A DNA stretch of 64,000 nucleotides from Echinococcus granulosus (GCF_000524195.1 NW_020170449.1:294976-358975); one strand, 5' to 3'. Shown: positions 1-15,300, counted from the stretch's first letter. Notes: a model not told the origin generated them from the letters alone. Numbers and translations are program-made.

Positions 1-3000
1 ATTTTTATCTTCGTAGTCCACTAACAGACACTTCCCAACAGCGATAAATTTGTATCCTTGGTCCTCTTTGACACAGCCCACAGGTTTTGAATCCACCTTC
101 ATTCCAGGGTGGCAGCTGCTATTCTCGACTAGAGAATCCTTGAATTTCCAGAGTGAGGTGATCACAAGACGGAAACAGCGGACATTATGGCAACTTTTAA
201 ATGCTCTGTCATCAAAATTTCGTCCTGTTATACAAATATTTTAAAGCCTCATAGTGGCCGGATTTTTGGATCTTTCCAGCGGCTTCCATCGCCAGGGGTT
301 ATAAGGAGAGCAAAAAAATCCAAAACCTATTTATCAAATTGTACGAGCGTTTTTGAAATTGCTTCTAGTCGAAGAGTTTAGAGTGCGTGTGAGAGATAGC
401 ATCGAATGCACGGCGGCCAAGAATCTTAGGGACGGTGGGGCACCCGCTTTCAACATTTAGGTACTAGATGCGTTCTTGATTTTAGACTGCATGTACACAA
501 TAAAGAGGAGGAAAACATTGGTGATGCTAAAGACCCTACTTCAAAATCCGATGTCTTATATCATCCCATTGTGTCTCCGTTTGCTACTTGGAACCCATTG
601 TTTGTTTTACGTAATAGTGATTCGTTTCTTTAATTCCTATTGTTGATTGCATCAGGAAATTATCCTCTAGTTAAATTGTCGACAGACTAGACCAATTTAT
701 CGCTGCTTTTTGACAAATATTAGTTGGAGGCAGCTCAAATATCCTTTTCCCAATCCTTACTGATCACATTATCAGTTCCCGAGGATTCTAAAAAATGGTC
801 CTTTTGTAATCTTAGTGGAGCTATCCTACATCCTCTTGTGCTTGTTGCAAGTCCAGTTTTATGCTAAAACAGCATTCCACTTTCGTTCCATTCCTCGCCC
901 TTATTTTCCTTCCTTGGGTCACTCCCTCAATTTGACCTTTGTGTATAACACATCAGGCATTTGTGATAGGACTTTTCTTTTGCATATTTTTCATTTTTTT
1001 TTATTTCTCTCAGATATCCCTCTACTACTTCCTTTATTGCCGTCTTTACCACCAAATTCTGGGATTACGAGTCGGTTTTGGCGTTTATTTTTTTTTCTTT
1101 TCAAGTAGTTATCGTTGAAAAGAGATGGGTTTCACTTGCCTTGATGAATCTTAAAGACCATCCATGTTACTTTTTCTTTAATTTTTTTGGGGCAGATTTT
1201 GATTTGATTTAAATTTTATAAACTGTGTCTGTGTCGACCCTGCAGAAGTGCGCCACTGCTGTCACAGCCGCGATAACTGGTTACACCAAGTCGTGGGTCT
1301 GAAACCTTGCTGATTAAGTTAAAAGCAATAAAGTCGAAATAAAGTTGTCTCGATCTGATGCGAATTACTTCTTTTTTTGTTTGTCGGTTCGTTTCAAAAT
1401 CCTACTGGACAAACGCACTACCTAGACTGTGATGACAGATATTTATCTGACAGTCTAAGATCTGCATTCACAGATGTCGTGGCAGACAACCAGAGAAAAC
1501 CCGGTTGCACACGAGGAGATAAGGCATGATCTCGATGTCATCACGACAATTACTTGACAAGGAAGTTTCAAATCATCTTTTAAAAAATTATGTCTGATGG
1601 AATACAGTTGCTTGTGGAGACAATGCAAAACCAAGAAATAATGCGGTCCATGTATATTGTGTAGCCCTGTGACGAGACTTCCAAGTTGGAAACCAAGCTA
1701 GAAGCACGAGCGGAGTCTTGCCGCATCGACGTGGGGCATTTAAGCTGCCCTCACAGATGCTACAAGGCCTCAGTCCCACAGGGGATCTGGGGGCTGATGG
1801 CACAGGTAGAGCAGGGTAGATGGAAGACTCGGATAGTACTGTGTGCGGTCAAAAGTGTCCTCGACATGCGCAGACGCGTCAGCAAGCTAAGGTTTTTTGT
1901 GTTTCATATGTTCTATCGATGTGAATTCGTTTTGAAGGCGCTCAAAATGAAGTTGTAAGTCCTTACGGTCAAAAAAACCTTTGCCACGTGTAGACTGACG
2001 CCGGTAAAACGGACCCAGATAGTTTGTGCCGCAAACAATGTTGGCCACAAATGACGGACAGCTTATAAACTTGTTTCAAATGATGTTTTCGACGTTTTTA
2101 AGGAGGTTTTTTCTCATCAACTTGCTTATTGGCCCTAATCTCCTCTAGCAGGGATTCACTTCCTCAATTAGGAATGTCTGCCAAATCAAAATTTGTTACT
2201 TTCGTAAATTTGCCCAATCTTTATTTAAGTAGCATTTTTAGTGCTCTTCGGCTTGTCTGTGTTGTTCCATTGCTTCATTCCAGGATAAAACCCGTGCTTT
2301 AAAGTGATAGGAGTCCTATCACCCGTTTCCAGGGTTTTGATCTGCATCTTCTACACTCGAGTAAGAACCGTACAAGGCCAGGAAACTCTCACATTTTGGT
2401 AGCTCGTCTCTAAGACTCAGTGGACCTTTATGATGTTTAGTGATAAACGCCTTTGGAGGGGGGGGGGAGTACTACCGAACTAATTTGTCCGCCATTCAAG
2501 TTTCCAGGCGATGGGTAATCGCCTCAAGCCACTTTTTTCCTGAAAATGGTTGGAACAACTAGAATGCATCTATTGTGCTTGAAAGAATCATCTTATGAAG
2601 TCCTTGTTAAACAACCTTCCAGGTATTTGGCTCCACACCGACATTATGAATCTAAAATTCAGAAATATGATTAATAGTGGTGGTCCTTTTCTTTCAACCT
2701 TTTTCCTACTTTAATTTTGCCTTCTCTCCAACTCTTCCACTCTGGCTTTAATGGTTTAGCCTTAACCTTTTCCTAAATAGTCATCCTCACCACCTCTACC
2801 CACATTTTTCTCACATCTAAGTAGATGACATTTCGCCAAAGCTGTTCCAGACATGGCGTATGTGTGTTTACGCTCGTATGACAGTCTTTGTCTCGTCACA
2901 AATGTGATTTTTGGCCTGCCTACAAGGACTGGAAGGCGAAAAGATTAATTGGGACACGTTCATCCAAAAAAGTATTCGCTTCCTTCATAATAGTCGATAT

Positions 3001-6000
3001 TAATAGTGAAAGTAAATTATTCACAATATCGCGTAGACGATTTGAGATGGGACCAACTGGAAAGGTTAGAGCCATGGTGAAGGGTGGTATGTACACTTCC
3101 AAGCACATCTAGTTTGTTGGCAAGATTTTACTGCTATTCTGCCAACTACAAAAGCGAAAGTGTTGCGAGGTCGGTCACATTTTTTACCCAAATCTCCCAC
3201 CTCTATCTTGCAGAAGGGAACAGATGGCCCATTCGGTATGCGCCCCAATCGTTTGCGCTAACTTCAAGATGTCCGCACATGGACACGCAGGGGGGCGGGG
3301 GGGTAGAGCAAATGGTCATTCCTTAATGCTTCCCATGTTCCTTTTGTACACAAAGAAGTGCGTATTTCTTACGTTTAGCAACTGCGCCTACCCTCAAATA
3401 CCAAACTTGGGTTGCAACATGTGACACCTCTAGTCAAAATCCCACCTGGTTAATGAGTTCTGTGCCAGTCCCGCCGGATGTAGTTGTGTAACCACAATCA
3501 AAGCATCCTCTTTTACATCCCCATTCAACTGCATTTCTGTGTCTATTCATAAACTATGGACCTTAATCTCTCCCTCTATATGTTAAGTGATCTCACACCC
3601 TATAAAATGCAAGTAAGTATTCTTAGTGCATATAATACTTAAATGATCATTTATTTTACTATTAAAAGTTGCGAAATTTTGTTAGTTATGCTGTCTACTC
3701 CTTGTGCTGTCGGATTCTCCTCCTTAGATGTGTGCATAGCTGGTTTTAACATGTGCGAATTTCTACCTTGACTGTCATTCATAATGAAGGGACTCCTGTA
3801 TACACAGCATACAGTTGTTGTTGTCCCTCTTTTTATGGGGCTTTGCCAATTATAAAGGCAACAGGAATAAATGACTGCCAAAGTTTAATTTAAGCCAACA
3901 GGATCTTTCTGTTGAAACATCGTCTATCGCAACTTTACTAAGCTCTTTTCTGGTTGTGTAGGTTACTCAATTTTCCCCTTCGGATGAAAAACACTGCATT
4001 TATTTAAAATTCACAGCCAAACTGCCGATAGCTTATCTTTGCTTACCTTTGTCCCAGCTCTAGCCTCCCTCCACGTCCCAATTTATATGCGTTTTCAGTT
4101 GGCCTTTCAGAATGTCCCAATGTAGTGTTTGTGCTTTCAGCCGGGTCACATGATTCACCATTGCTTGAAGGAATGCGGAAAAACGACTTCTTTGAAACGT
4201 TATTGCCCTCACGGAAGCATATAAGTAAATGAACAAACTGGACGTACGGAAGTACAAGGCAAAGTGGATTTTGGAGCCCCAAATTCTTGAATGTATTAAC
4301 CGTTTAACTTGAATGCTTAAAAGCTGAATTACTGGAGGTGGTAATAAGGGCAAAACCATTAATTCTTGCTGGTTTGGGTGGAGATACCTTTTTTGCCTGC
4401 CTTCTTTCTTTCTCCTGAAAATCCAATCTATCATTTCTACATTTCAATGCAGCTAATGTACCTATACAGCTCTTAAAATACCCTATCCATTATCTCAAAC
4501 TATGTTTATTTTCTTCCAACCCAGTCCCTCTTTCGTCTGAACTAATGGCCTATTTGCGTACCTAGCATGACCGATTCGCATGTTTCCTTGCCAGACTACC
4601 CTCTGTGCGTTTCTCGGGGATTCCTGTACCAAGAAATAACATAATTTATGTTTACTGATCCTTGGTATTTCGCAGGGTAGCATTTTAAAAGCCTTGGAAG
4701 CCACACTTATTCACTTACCTATTAATTTGAACGAGCTACTACAAGTGGGCTCCATTTGTGCCTCAATTCCTGCTGAAATGACATTGTTTATGCATAGGGT
4801 AGGATATTTACGAGGCAATTTTGTAAACTTTGATTAATTTCATGCATATAACATGAGATTGCGTGCATACACACGCAGACGTAAACAAAACACCGTGTCA
4901 GGGTAAGGCAAGGCGGCCACAATACGTAGCCCCAAGGGACGGCATTTTAGTTGAGCCACATTCTGGGCGTGTTGTCATTGTTAATTGGGGAGAAGGGCTT
5001 TGTCAGTTCCCTGTTGACCATGTTCCTCCTTCCCACCTGGAAGTCAGCTTCGGCAAATTTGTGTCAGTACGAAGGAGTTGTCCCACGGCGCCCTGAGTAC
5101 CCGGGACACCCCGGACTTTTGAGATTGCAAATGTTTACATCCGCAATTGTGTTGTGTTCACCATTACAACAGAGCGTTTCATTACTTATGCAATTACATC
5201 AAAGCACTCGCGGATACGCCTTGATCGGGCTGGTAGCATTCTGTCCTTTGGACAGGGCACCCAGGGAATCCCTACAGTCAAGGTCGTCGTTACTACAAGA
5301 TGGCCGTAGGGCTGTCTTTGAAATGTTTGCATTAAAACTATTTTAGCGTCCTACGGTTGACCAGATTGGCGGCTGAGCGTCACCATCACCGTCGTAAAGA
5401 CTGTGCACGTGTTGTACTATAGATACAAGTAGATGTCTGTGGATTTGAATTCCACCCCTCCTTCCCGTTGAAAACTGCCTTTATTCATCCATCCATAGCC
5501 ATTTTTTATCGTTGGCTATCATCTAATCTTGATTAACGGGCTGGACTGGCGCAGGAGGTGTGCGCCGACGATAGATCACATTCGACAGCTACAAGTGTAG
5601 ATATAAGATTGACAGTCTCGGCTTGGCTTGAACAAGCTTTATTTCGACTTGTTACCGGATTTTAATGTGACAGTTTTACTGATTACTTATTAGCATCCTC
5701 CAAGCCAATAAGGAACTCGGAATGACGACATTTTTGCCCCATAAGAGTACTTACTTTTGAGTCAAATCAACAGAGATCCAAGCTACTCAGAGATCTGGTT
5801 ACAGGTTAATATTATAAAATAAAAAAAAATTACAAGTACATCGTGTCTGCTCATATTATGAGCAGGTATGTCCAATGGGAGAGAAATGGAAAAGCCAGTC
5901 GGGAGAGTCCACACGAAGGTGGTGAAGTGTAGAAAAGCACAGAACGAGATGCTGGTATAGAGCCTCTGATAGTATTATAGATACTGGGATACCTTATTTA

Positions 6001-6364
6001 AATGGCTAGTAGCTATGGCCCCCAGAGGATTAGCCAAAGAAGGAGCTCATGACATGGTGCTCAATTATTCATATGAGAATGGGAGGTTACAAGGGTGTAA
6101 TTAGCTTCTTTGATGAATGGTGAAATTTATGGATGTCTGAACCCAAAATTAATGCTCCCGAGTATCGGAGCCTTTATGTCCCCCCTCACTTACTCCATTT
6201 AATAACGCAGCGGAATTTAACCATCTTTAACTCCTCATCTCCTTCCTAATCCATTGTAAAAATCGTGTGTCTCCCATCGAAACTTATCAATAGCGAATTG
6301 GCCGGTCCGATTCGACAACCTGTGTTCAAATGACAAAGTTATTCCCCTTTTTCCTATTTTACAG
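1..6364. other. Gene-poor stretch, no supported coding exon
   Basis: No open frame here has recognisable protein character together with splice sites that join to a neighbour. The receptor gene that follows must have at least one more 5' exon carrying the start and signal peptide, ending in phase 1. It may lie here, but I could not pick it out. A short stretch near 5529-5560 is similar, in reverse complement, to part of the repeat found at about 9.93-10.32 kb. There is a 10-G run at about 2458-2467 and a G-rich stretch at about 3289-3303. The rest looks like decayed, AT-leaning intergenic or intronic DNA. Confidence 0.55.
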
Positions 6365-9300
6365 TCCTCTTCATGCGGATCCTTGCCGTTTCTCGGTCGG
6401 AGGAATGCCCAAATGGATTTTTCCGCATTTCCAATTCCTGCTACTTCGTAAGTCATGCGTCTATGAACTACTTCTCACCAGTTGCATTTGTTTGACAACA
6501 AAAAAAGTTGATACGTATTTTTCGTTGTAGCTCTACAAAAAAGTAGACACAGTAACTTTAACTTTCATAGTACAAGAAGTACGACGTCTTAACGGTTTCT
6601 TCAGCTACAGGAAATAATGCATATTTCCGTTTTTATATTCTTCAGTTTTGTTTCGGGGTCATAGTGAAAAGTATTGATACAAATGGGCACTGGTACTTGT
6701 CAGTGTCATTACGCTGGTCTCTGTCATTGTCTTACTGACTCACCTGTGGTCCGGCATCATGGAATTTGAAGGTTTTATCATCCAAAGCATAGGCGGACCC
6801 AACAATCGCCTTCAACTCCCCCTGGAGTCTCTTTCATTGTTGCTCTCCAGTACTCTCAAGCAATTTTCAGGATCCTTTATTCACTCCTTGTGATTGTGAC
6901 AGGATGACCGGATGTTCGGGGTTTCCTGCATCCTTGGCCCCCAAAAGAAACAATTTTGAGCCTTTTAATTTACTAATTGGCCATTCTGCGAGAGGGATGA
7001 GCTTATGATTCTGATAATTTGGATCGTGTTACTTAAGACGTGGCAGATTTTGATTTCCTTCTTCTCATGGGTGCGCTCCAGGGCGAGAAATTTAACAAGG
7101 TTACAAGAGTAATCGGCCTTTCAAACAGATCTAGTGAATTACTGTTTCTCCTTCTGTCTCTGCTGTCTACAATCAAAATACGGCAAGGCATTCTTAAACA
7201 CCTCTTGCAGCTACCAGTTTGTCGCCACAACATTGATGCTGTCATTGAGGCCAAACACGCAAATAGTTGTCACAATGTCACCTTTCGCAGTTTGAGCTGG
7301 TTTTGGTCTGTCTCGTAAGGAGACAATCTCGATGGTTGTTAGTGGCAAATTCCATCGGTTCACACTTCGCTTCATTACAATGGCTGGAGTAGAGTATCGT
7401 CTTTGAATAATCAAATCAACTTCATTAGCTTTTTCCCGAGGAAGGATGGTTTTTAGACTGTATTTAGACATTCAACCAAGTGAATCATGAAAAGACTTCA
7501 CTTTTTCACCATACGCAACTGATTGAAGATGTATTGTTATAAATTGAATTTATTCACTCAATGGAGGCGACTTTTGGGTCTTTTCTAGCTTCTTTTCTTG
7601 CTATTCCGTTTCATATTAGCACTGCTTCAATAGCCGCTCCAATAAGCCATTTCCCAAATTGGTTTTGATTGTGGTCTTAAACGCGGTCTATGATTCCCTT
7701 CCAGAGCGAAATTTTACAATCCCCCTGCTAGCCATGCGTCTCGGCGGCATTTCAGGTTGCCTGTACCTTTGCATCACTTCGTTTCAAGACAGAAGCCCTA
7801 GATGCATTTATGAGGCTCGAATCTAAGTGGAACTTTAGCACAGATGTGCAAAGGTCCCATGGGTTGAGAACAAAACGGGGACAGAAGTTGCGCCGACTGT
7901 GTTTACTTAAGTAAATATCTTTCAGTGACGCAAAGAATAAGCTAACAGAATTGACAAAGAAAACCAAAAAGTGCTATGAAATGCCAAAAAGGTACACCTT
8001 TACAGCGAACTTCAAGCATGACGGGAAGCAGGGAAATTGAGTTGTGTAAACACAGTGTACTCTGCAATAACCATACGCCAGCCTGAAGGAGGAAACAGTT
8101 CCACTTGAATTGCGTGACAGGGAGATGCATTGAGAGGGTAATAAAAAAGGCAATGGCTTTCTTCGCCGCCACTCCAACCAAAGTGACCTCGCGGTCTGTA
8201 GTCGCCTAATCGAGGCGCAAAAGCGGCAGTCTGATCCCCGCACGCAAGCGAGTGAACTTCGGCTAAGCGACTGTAGCGACAACAATCCACAAATTCCGAT
8301 TAGGGTCACCTCCTGAGGAGTGGTGGGGTGACAACGGGCATGCCTCTCCCCTAACGCAAGCGCTGCCCACTTACTTTCGGTGTTAAAGAGCAGTTATCTA
8401 ATTTCTTATTTTATAAAGAAATAAAAAACCTTGGTTTACCAAATAGTAAGTGGACAATCACCTTAGAGCCTTCACCGCAGCGACGACTCCAAAAATATGC
8501 GCTCTGTATTTTTCACCGGTCCGCGACAACTGGTTGCACCAACTCGTGAGCCATAGACCACAGCACAGGGTAGACGTGGAACATTCTTGGTCAGAAGATA
8601 ATTTCGTTTTTTACTTCCTTTCAAGCACTATCAGTTGAGGTGGTAAAATAAGTTGTTCAAAATTTATGGGGCATTAGAAAACACCCTAAACTGTGACGTC
8701 AACTGTGAGTGAATAAATTCTCGAATGATTTTTAGGTCTACAATGGAACGAAGGAATTATTTTCATGGAGCGAGGCTCGTAAACAATGCAAAGGGTTGCA
8801 CTCCGACGCGGATCTAATGGAAATTCACGATCAATCTACTCAGGGTAGGAAATTACTGTCGTGCAACTGTATAATTCATTAGCCTTCACGCATTACACTT
8901 TAAAATGGGAGATTTTATCGTTATTACGGTTGTAGAATTTGATTGCTAAAAGTAAATCGTGAGTGGAAAATAAGCTTAACTCCCCAGGAAAGTCTTGTTG
9001 CGTAAATCTCAGAAGACAGTCCCGCCATTCGCTTTTCTGTTTCGCCTAAAAATAACCCTTTCGAGTTAGGCAAAAGTTCAATTCTTCGAGAAAATAATGC
9101 TGGCGGAAAACACCTTTTAACGCTTTTCATATTTCCTCCATCAGTCGACTGATGCAGTATTTGGGTTGGGAAAAGTTGACAAAGCCAAGAAGGGGGTGTT
9201 GTACCACCCTCGCTACCAAGCCCTGGCTCAGAGGCAAATCGCCCATCATGGGACAAATGTTCTCCTGTCCTGATGTTTCATTAAGCGTAATCTATTTTTC

Positions 9301-12300
9301 CCCTTTCCAACCCAATTCATCTTCATCTGATTAAAAATGTTCGCATATGTGCGTGTTTGGGTAAGATGATCAGTCCGTCACATATATGTGACGCTGGTGG
9401 ATGACATGTTGAAAAGACGCTACTTTTGGTTCTCGTAGAATAGAGAAAATAATGACACATCGGAAAATCATGAAAACGTGTCAGAAGTCTGCATTAGTAG
9501 AGCAAAAAGTAAGGCGACTGAGATGTCTCACTTTTCCTTTACGGCACAAACGAATCCTCACAATTTGGAACAAGAGGCAACAACTGCTACCTCTGTTCAA
9601 AGAGGAAATTAACAAAATTCCTATTTATCCACTGCCTAATTGAAATAGAGTGAAGTTCGCGAGGAAGGAAGAAGACGGCGCCTTTCCTTTGGATTGGTCC
9701 CCTGTAAAGACGAATTTCTGCCAAAAATTTGCGGCACCTTTGTGAACTAAACTGCAGGATTTGCCAATTTAGCCCACATTATTTTCTGAGGTATTTGAAT
9801 AGGGTATTTAACTTATTGAAAAGGAACTGTATCAATGAATCCTCGTATTGAACAACCGTGATTGTGGAATTGTTGCCTCGGTCATTCAAGTTAAATCGGA
9901 GACTCTAATTTTACACCGCGGGGGTATTGTGCGCCATATCGAGGGCACCGACAGCCGACGGTAATGTAGTGAGCCAGGCCAGTCCAGTCCGGCCCAGCCC
10001 AGTCTGTTAATCAAGACCACGTTATGGTCATCGGTGGTAGTGGCTGTGTGCGCAGTTGTGGGTAATGACGAACAAAGCCTATGTACAGCAAGACGGAGGG
10101 GTGAAATTTAAACCCACTGCAGTTTGCAAAATAATGGCGGCAGCCGTCAGGCTGGTCAGCAGGCGGACATTTAGATGATTTGAACATTAACAATTTGCAG
10201 ACCGTCTTACGTCTGCCTGGCTTTGTGCCTGTGGATCTATATGTCGTGACGGTATTCTGCGTCCCTAATTCACAGGACAGCGGTCGACTCTGTGACAATT
10301 CAGCTGGCCTGTCACTGTCGGTCCTTAAAATGGAGGTATAGTTACCTATGGTGTAGCGAAGTTGCCCGTGCGATTGATAAACACAGCACGATCATTCATT
10401 GCAAAGTTTACGCATATAGGATAGCAAAACGTCTTTTCGCGGACCGGTTTGGACTTGGGCAAACCTTTCTGGGTGGAAGCTGTATTCCAGGTGTTGGTTA
10501 AATGCACCGTGAAGTTCCGTACAGTGATGACATAGGACCACGCCAACGACTGAATGGAGTCTGCATCTCCCAAATCTACTTCCCTTCTGCCTCTTATTTA
10601 CTTGCTCATGATACACTGTCAAGCTTAAAAGGATTGAATTAGAGATCCACGGAGAAACAGGTCGGGTAGGGCAACGCAGCTCCCCTGTAGATTCACCAAG
10701 CTGTAAGCCATTGGTGGAACTCAGAGACTGAAGTACAAGAACAAAGTCTCCCCTAACACAGAGACTACTTTGAAGTACTCATAAGGTGTTGAATTTCAGT
10801 AGAGGATCATCTACATCGTGGTTTTGGTAAAACTGGATCGGTTATATTGTAGCATTTAACATACCAGTGATTTTAGAAGTGCCATTCAGGTGGGCGATTC
10901 TTCCTCTTTTTTTTCCAAAAAAAAATAGACCTGAGATGACACCAAGGTGAAGTATTGTTAGCTCCAAGTTACAATTTGTGATGGTTTAGACAGCTTCTTA
11001 CCTCCTGCTGACCAGGAAGGAGCCCTTCTGTGCAGTAGTCGGAGCACGTGATTTGTAGCGTGGCAACTGCCTACACCGACTGGTGCCTTGGAGCATCACC
11101 GAATTGGATAAATTTACGCCTTACTAACGGTCCTGCCACTTTCTGGGTGTAAATATTTACTGGGGTGGCGCAGAATATTCTAAAATTAAGGTGAATCAAG
11201 CCTCTGGTGTAACCCTTGCTATAAATCGCTGCCTTTCCGAAGCATAATCCTTTCGGTAGAAGAGGAAAAGAACAGAGAATCTGGAATGCTGCACCCCTAA
11301 GAAGTGCCCGTGGTTGTGGGCGTGAATAGCTGGACACCCACAGCTCTGTCCTCAGACAACTTCGCTGTAGATAGCTTCATCCTCATAGTAGTGAGCGCCT
11401 ATGCCAATGGAGATGAATGATCCTTCGTAACATTTCGCATCCACAATACTCAGCATGTAAAAAAAACCCATTTGTCTCACTTTAGCGCGATTTTGCGCAA
11501 TAATTTCTGTCTAGGATGATAACTCTTGAACATTATTGCATGGATAGTCGAATTGTCAGACAGAGGTAGTTATATGATGCTCTCAGACACGGCCAATTAC
11601 TACTGATATTCTGACTCGCTCTCCCACTCCTCCTCCTCCTCTCATCCCCCTTTTCGCCACCTTCTCCAGTTCTAGGTTGTGTTTACTCTAAATTAACCTT
11701 ACCTTGACATTTATTTAAACAATGTAAAATCACTTTTGAATGGGATTGGTTAATTTGTAGCCATGATAATCGTCGCACTTCCCAAACTTTTTCTTGAAGC
11801 ACCCTACACCCGATCGTAGAACTGTTTTTATGCCATTAACACACATTAGGTTTTCTAGCCAATCATCCTTAATGAGGTCAGAATTTTATGATTACCATCT
11901 AAGAAGACACACTTCCTCCTCCCTCCCCCCTCGTAAGACGGCTTCAGTTTTGGACAAGACCATCAACGCCCATGATGATAATTGAGGAAGTGAAACAGCT
12001 CGTAAAGACTCAAGTAAATCTGAGAAACGGACTAAAAAAGCGCACGTTTAAGCTGCCATAGCTAAATTCCTATAGTGATGCTGTATTATTATCACTATTT
12101 TTTTCCAGTAGAGATTTAAAACTTTCATAGGCTTTCGGCTTTGAATTCCTGCTGTGTTACAGGCGGTCCGTTTAAATGTGCCTTGGTTGACACTCCTTGA
12201 TCTCAAAAGCATGTATCAACGCCTGAAAGTCCTGCCCACCTCTCAGGCCCCTTGAATTTTAGGCATGTATATCCATTTCTGATCGTTCACTTTTTTGGCC

Positions 12301-15300
12301 TTTAGACTCTCTGAACGTTGTAATATCACTTGTTGCCTGGCCGGTGTGGATTGGACTTCAAAGCAGTGCAGCCTATTCAATGGACCGTTCTTCCTACAAG
12401 TGGATTACTTCAAACAGGACCCCAAACTATTCCAATTGGGCACCCGATGCGTTCAGCTACTTAGAGGTGAGAAATTTTTGTCTATTTTGACGGGAAATCG
12501 ACATTTGGTTGATGAATTTTTATGATGTATCACGCAAGCCACTCCTGAAGGTATTGATAAGCGTTGAAGTCTATAACTGTTTTACTGTGTAGCCGGAGGA
12601 GTTTATCCGATGTTGGCTGTAAATCACTGCTTTGACTTTCTGGAACTTGGTTTGTGATTCTCGGCTCTAGGTGATTCAAGTTTGTCCCCTTTGCGAAACA
12701 AGTTCGACCCGCTTGCAAAGGCGAGGAAGCCTCTGCTGAAATTTTTGTATAGCACTTGGAGAAGGTGCGGTGGTGCAACTTTTCACACAAGAAAGGCTTC
12801 AACAAATTGATCTGGGTAGCGGTTTTTTTAAAGGGAAAGGATCACGTTGAGGGGGATCTTAAGAACAGTGGGGAGTGATTGAAAAGGTTGGAGACTGACG
12901 TAGGAATGTTGGGCGTGAAATGACAATGAAATAAATAGTTTACAACTAAATTAGCTGGAAAGGGAAAGCTGCGGAAGCCACTAGGCGTCGCAAGACGGTG
13001 ACTGACTAGTAATGGGAAAAGAATTTTGTGTTGTCAAAACGCGGTCACCACAGTCCTACGTCACGTACCACCTCACCTCCATAATTGTGCTAGGTTGTCG
13101 GCACCGCGAGGCCAAACGTTGTAAAAAAGTGGAACCGGTGGAAAATTTGTGTCTCCTTAAGAAAGGATTGCGAGTTATAATTCGTAGGAGCTTTCCACAG
13201 GAAATCGGACATTTATTCAATGGCGCGGGTGTGTTTGGAATTGTGGAAACCAACACGGGTACGGCGTTGCAGTACTATAAGTCTGATTCATATTATGTCA
13301 AATTAAAACAAGACTTGACTAGGCACACAGACACAAGTACTCGTCCTTCTGCATTCAAGGTACACCTATTTCCAGCCTAAGTCCACATACACTCTCCATA
13401 TGTCAGATTAGAAAACATGAGAAGTGTGCTGTTTTGTCAAGTAATATTGAGGTAAAATAGTAACATAGAGGTTGTCACCGAGTTAAGGTGATATTTTTCC
13501 TCCACTTTACAAAATAAAGTCAAGGAAATGTAACATAAGCTTTAAAAGACTCAAATATTTGCATAGAAAGGATGTCCTCAAAAATTGCTCCTCACCAAAG
13601 GTCGTTTGTGGAAATTTTTTTTGGTCGAAAAGTCATAATCACCGGCATAACTCATTCTCCCATTGTCGAAAGAAGTGGATAGTTTGCCAATGAAATTTAG
13701 CTACTACGTTGAGAAGTTTTGAAATGAATTGTTCGATCACTTTGTTTTAAACGACCTTGAGCTGTTCACCAACTGCGTCACATATATGTGACGACCCGTT
13801 TTCTTACAGAATCTTGCACATATCACACATGTGATAGGTATATGTAAAAGGATGTGAATTTGACAGGATGGATTGAGTAGAGTAAATGAGCACATTAAAG
13901 AATTAAACTAGTCGGGCTATGATTAATTGTTATCCCATGATCAGACCCGGTGGCTAGGGTTTTTTTAGTAAGGGCTGGTGTCGTCCAAGCAACTGTGTCT
14001 CACAGTTGGAAAAGATGGAATTTAAACTAAAGTCCTGTTGCTCATAATTGCATTAGATTGAATGGTCATATAAATCTATGATGTTGCTCAGGATCCAAAA
14101 TACGAGGACCATTCAAGTTAGGTCGTCATCAGTAGATAAAGAGAGGCGAGCCCACTTGCCTATCGCAGGCACCGGTAACCGACGCCAATGGCACGGGCTC
14201 GTCCGGTCTACTTCATTAATCAAAATGACGTGATGGCAAATGGTGCTGGTGGCTGTATGCATGTGTGCAGCTTTGTTTATTGATGAACAAAGGATGATTC
14301 CAGCAAGGAGGGGTGAACTCCAAACTCGCGAATGCTGACGAGTATCTAGAGCTGACCATAAGCGCAATTTGTACGGTAGAGGTGATAGCACTCAGCCGCC
14401 AAGCTGCTCAGCAGTAGAACATTTGAGTGGTTTGGATGTGACAATTTCTGAGACGCTCTTAAGTCTATCTCTCCGTCAGGTGTCTGCATATGGGTCGTAG
14501 TGATTGCCTGGGTCTTCAATTCATGTGACAGCAGTCGTTTCTGTGATAATTCGGTCGGTCTATCTGATACTGGCCACCCAGTCACCCGTGATGGGGCAAA
14601 GCTGTACAAGGCGATTTGGGGTTATGAATGCAGCATAAACCTTTGCAATTTTGGAAATTTGGTGCATACATGGTATGAGGACAGATTGCATCGCCGATAA
14701 GGAGGTGAAGGAAGCAGTCTGTTTCAGGTGACCTTAACCATACTGGCAAATCCTTCCGCACGTCAACTGCGAAATCCAGGAATTATTTAATCTTAAAGAT
14801 AGGTGTGCGGTTCTATCAGATGTAGCAGGAGACTCTGTGCGGAAAAAGGAGATATATTTTGTGTCTCTGTTTGACTTGAAGCCCTCTCGAATTATTACCG
14901 ATGGAGAGAAAGCCAAAAGCCAATCTTTTTTGGCAAATGAAGTACGCTTAAACTATTCTTGCTTTGATTTGTCTTTAAAAATTATGAACCACTACTTAAT
15001 TTCAAATTTTATCAGTCGAGTGCCTTCAAACTTGTTGCACAAATCGACAGGTTGTAATTTCTAATATTCACAATTAAAGTAATATCCAACTTTCACGCAA
15101 TGTAGCGTGATTTTCACAATTAAACATACACCTTGATGTCGTGGTATCGAGAAGTAGCAGCATTTAAAGTGATTCTCCTTCCAACGTACATCTTTTTGAC
15201 ACATCAACAAATGGAATCCCTCGAGTAGTCCGATGAGTACTGAATTCTAACTGAGCCAAATCCTCAGATGGATATATTGGCCTCTACAATACTTTCTTAC

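Noticed and set aside
4060..4434. 124-codon open frame on the minus strand
   Set aside because: Composition is random-looking, there is no domain and no splice partners, and it overlaps another minus-strand frame of the same kind.
8170..8340. Possible tRNA-derived SINE head
   Set aside because: Several short stems can be drawn, but no full cloverleaf or proper A/B boxes were found.
13012..13380. 122-codon open frame with ATG in a receptor intron
   Set aside because: No recognisable motif and no phase-compatible junction to the receptor. The intron joins cleanly without it, so it is probably chance or an old repeat.
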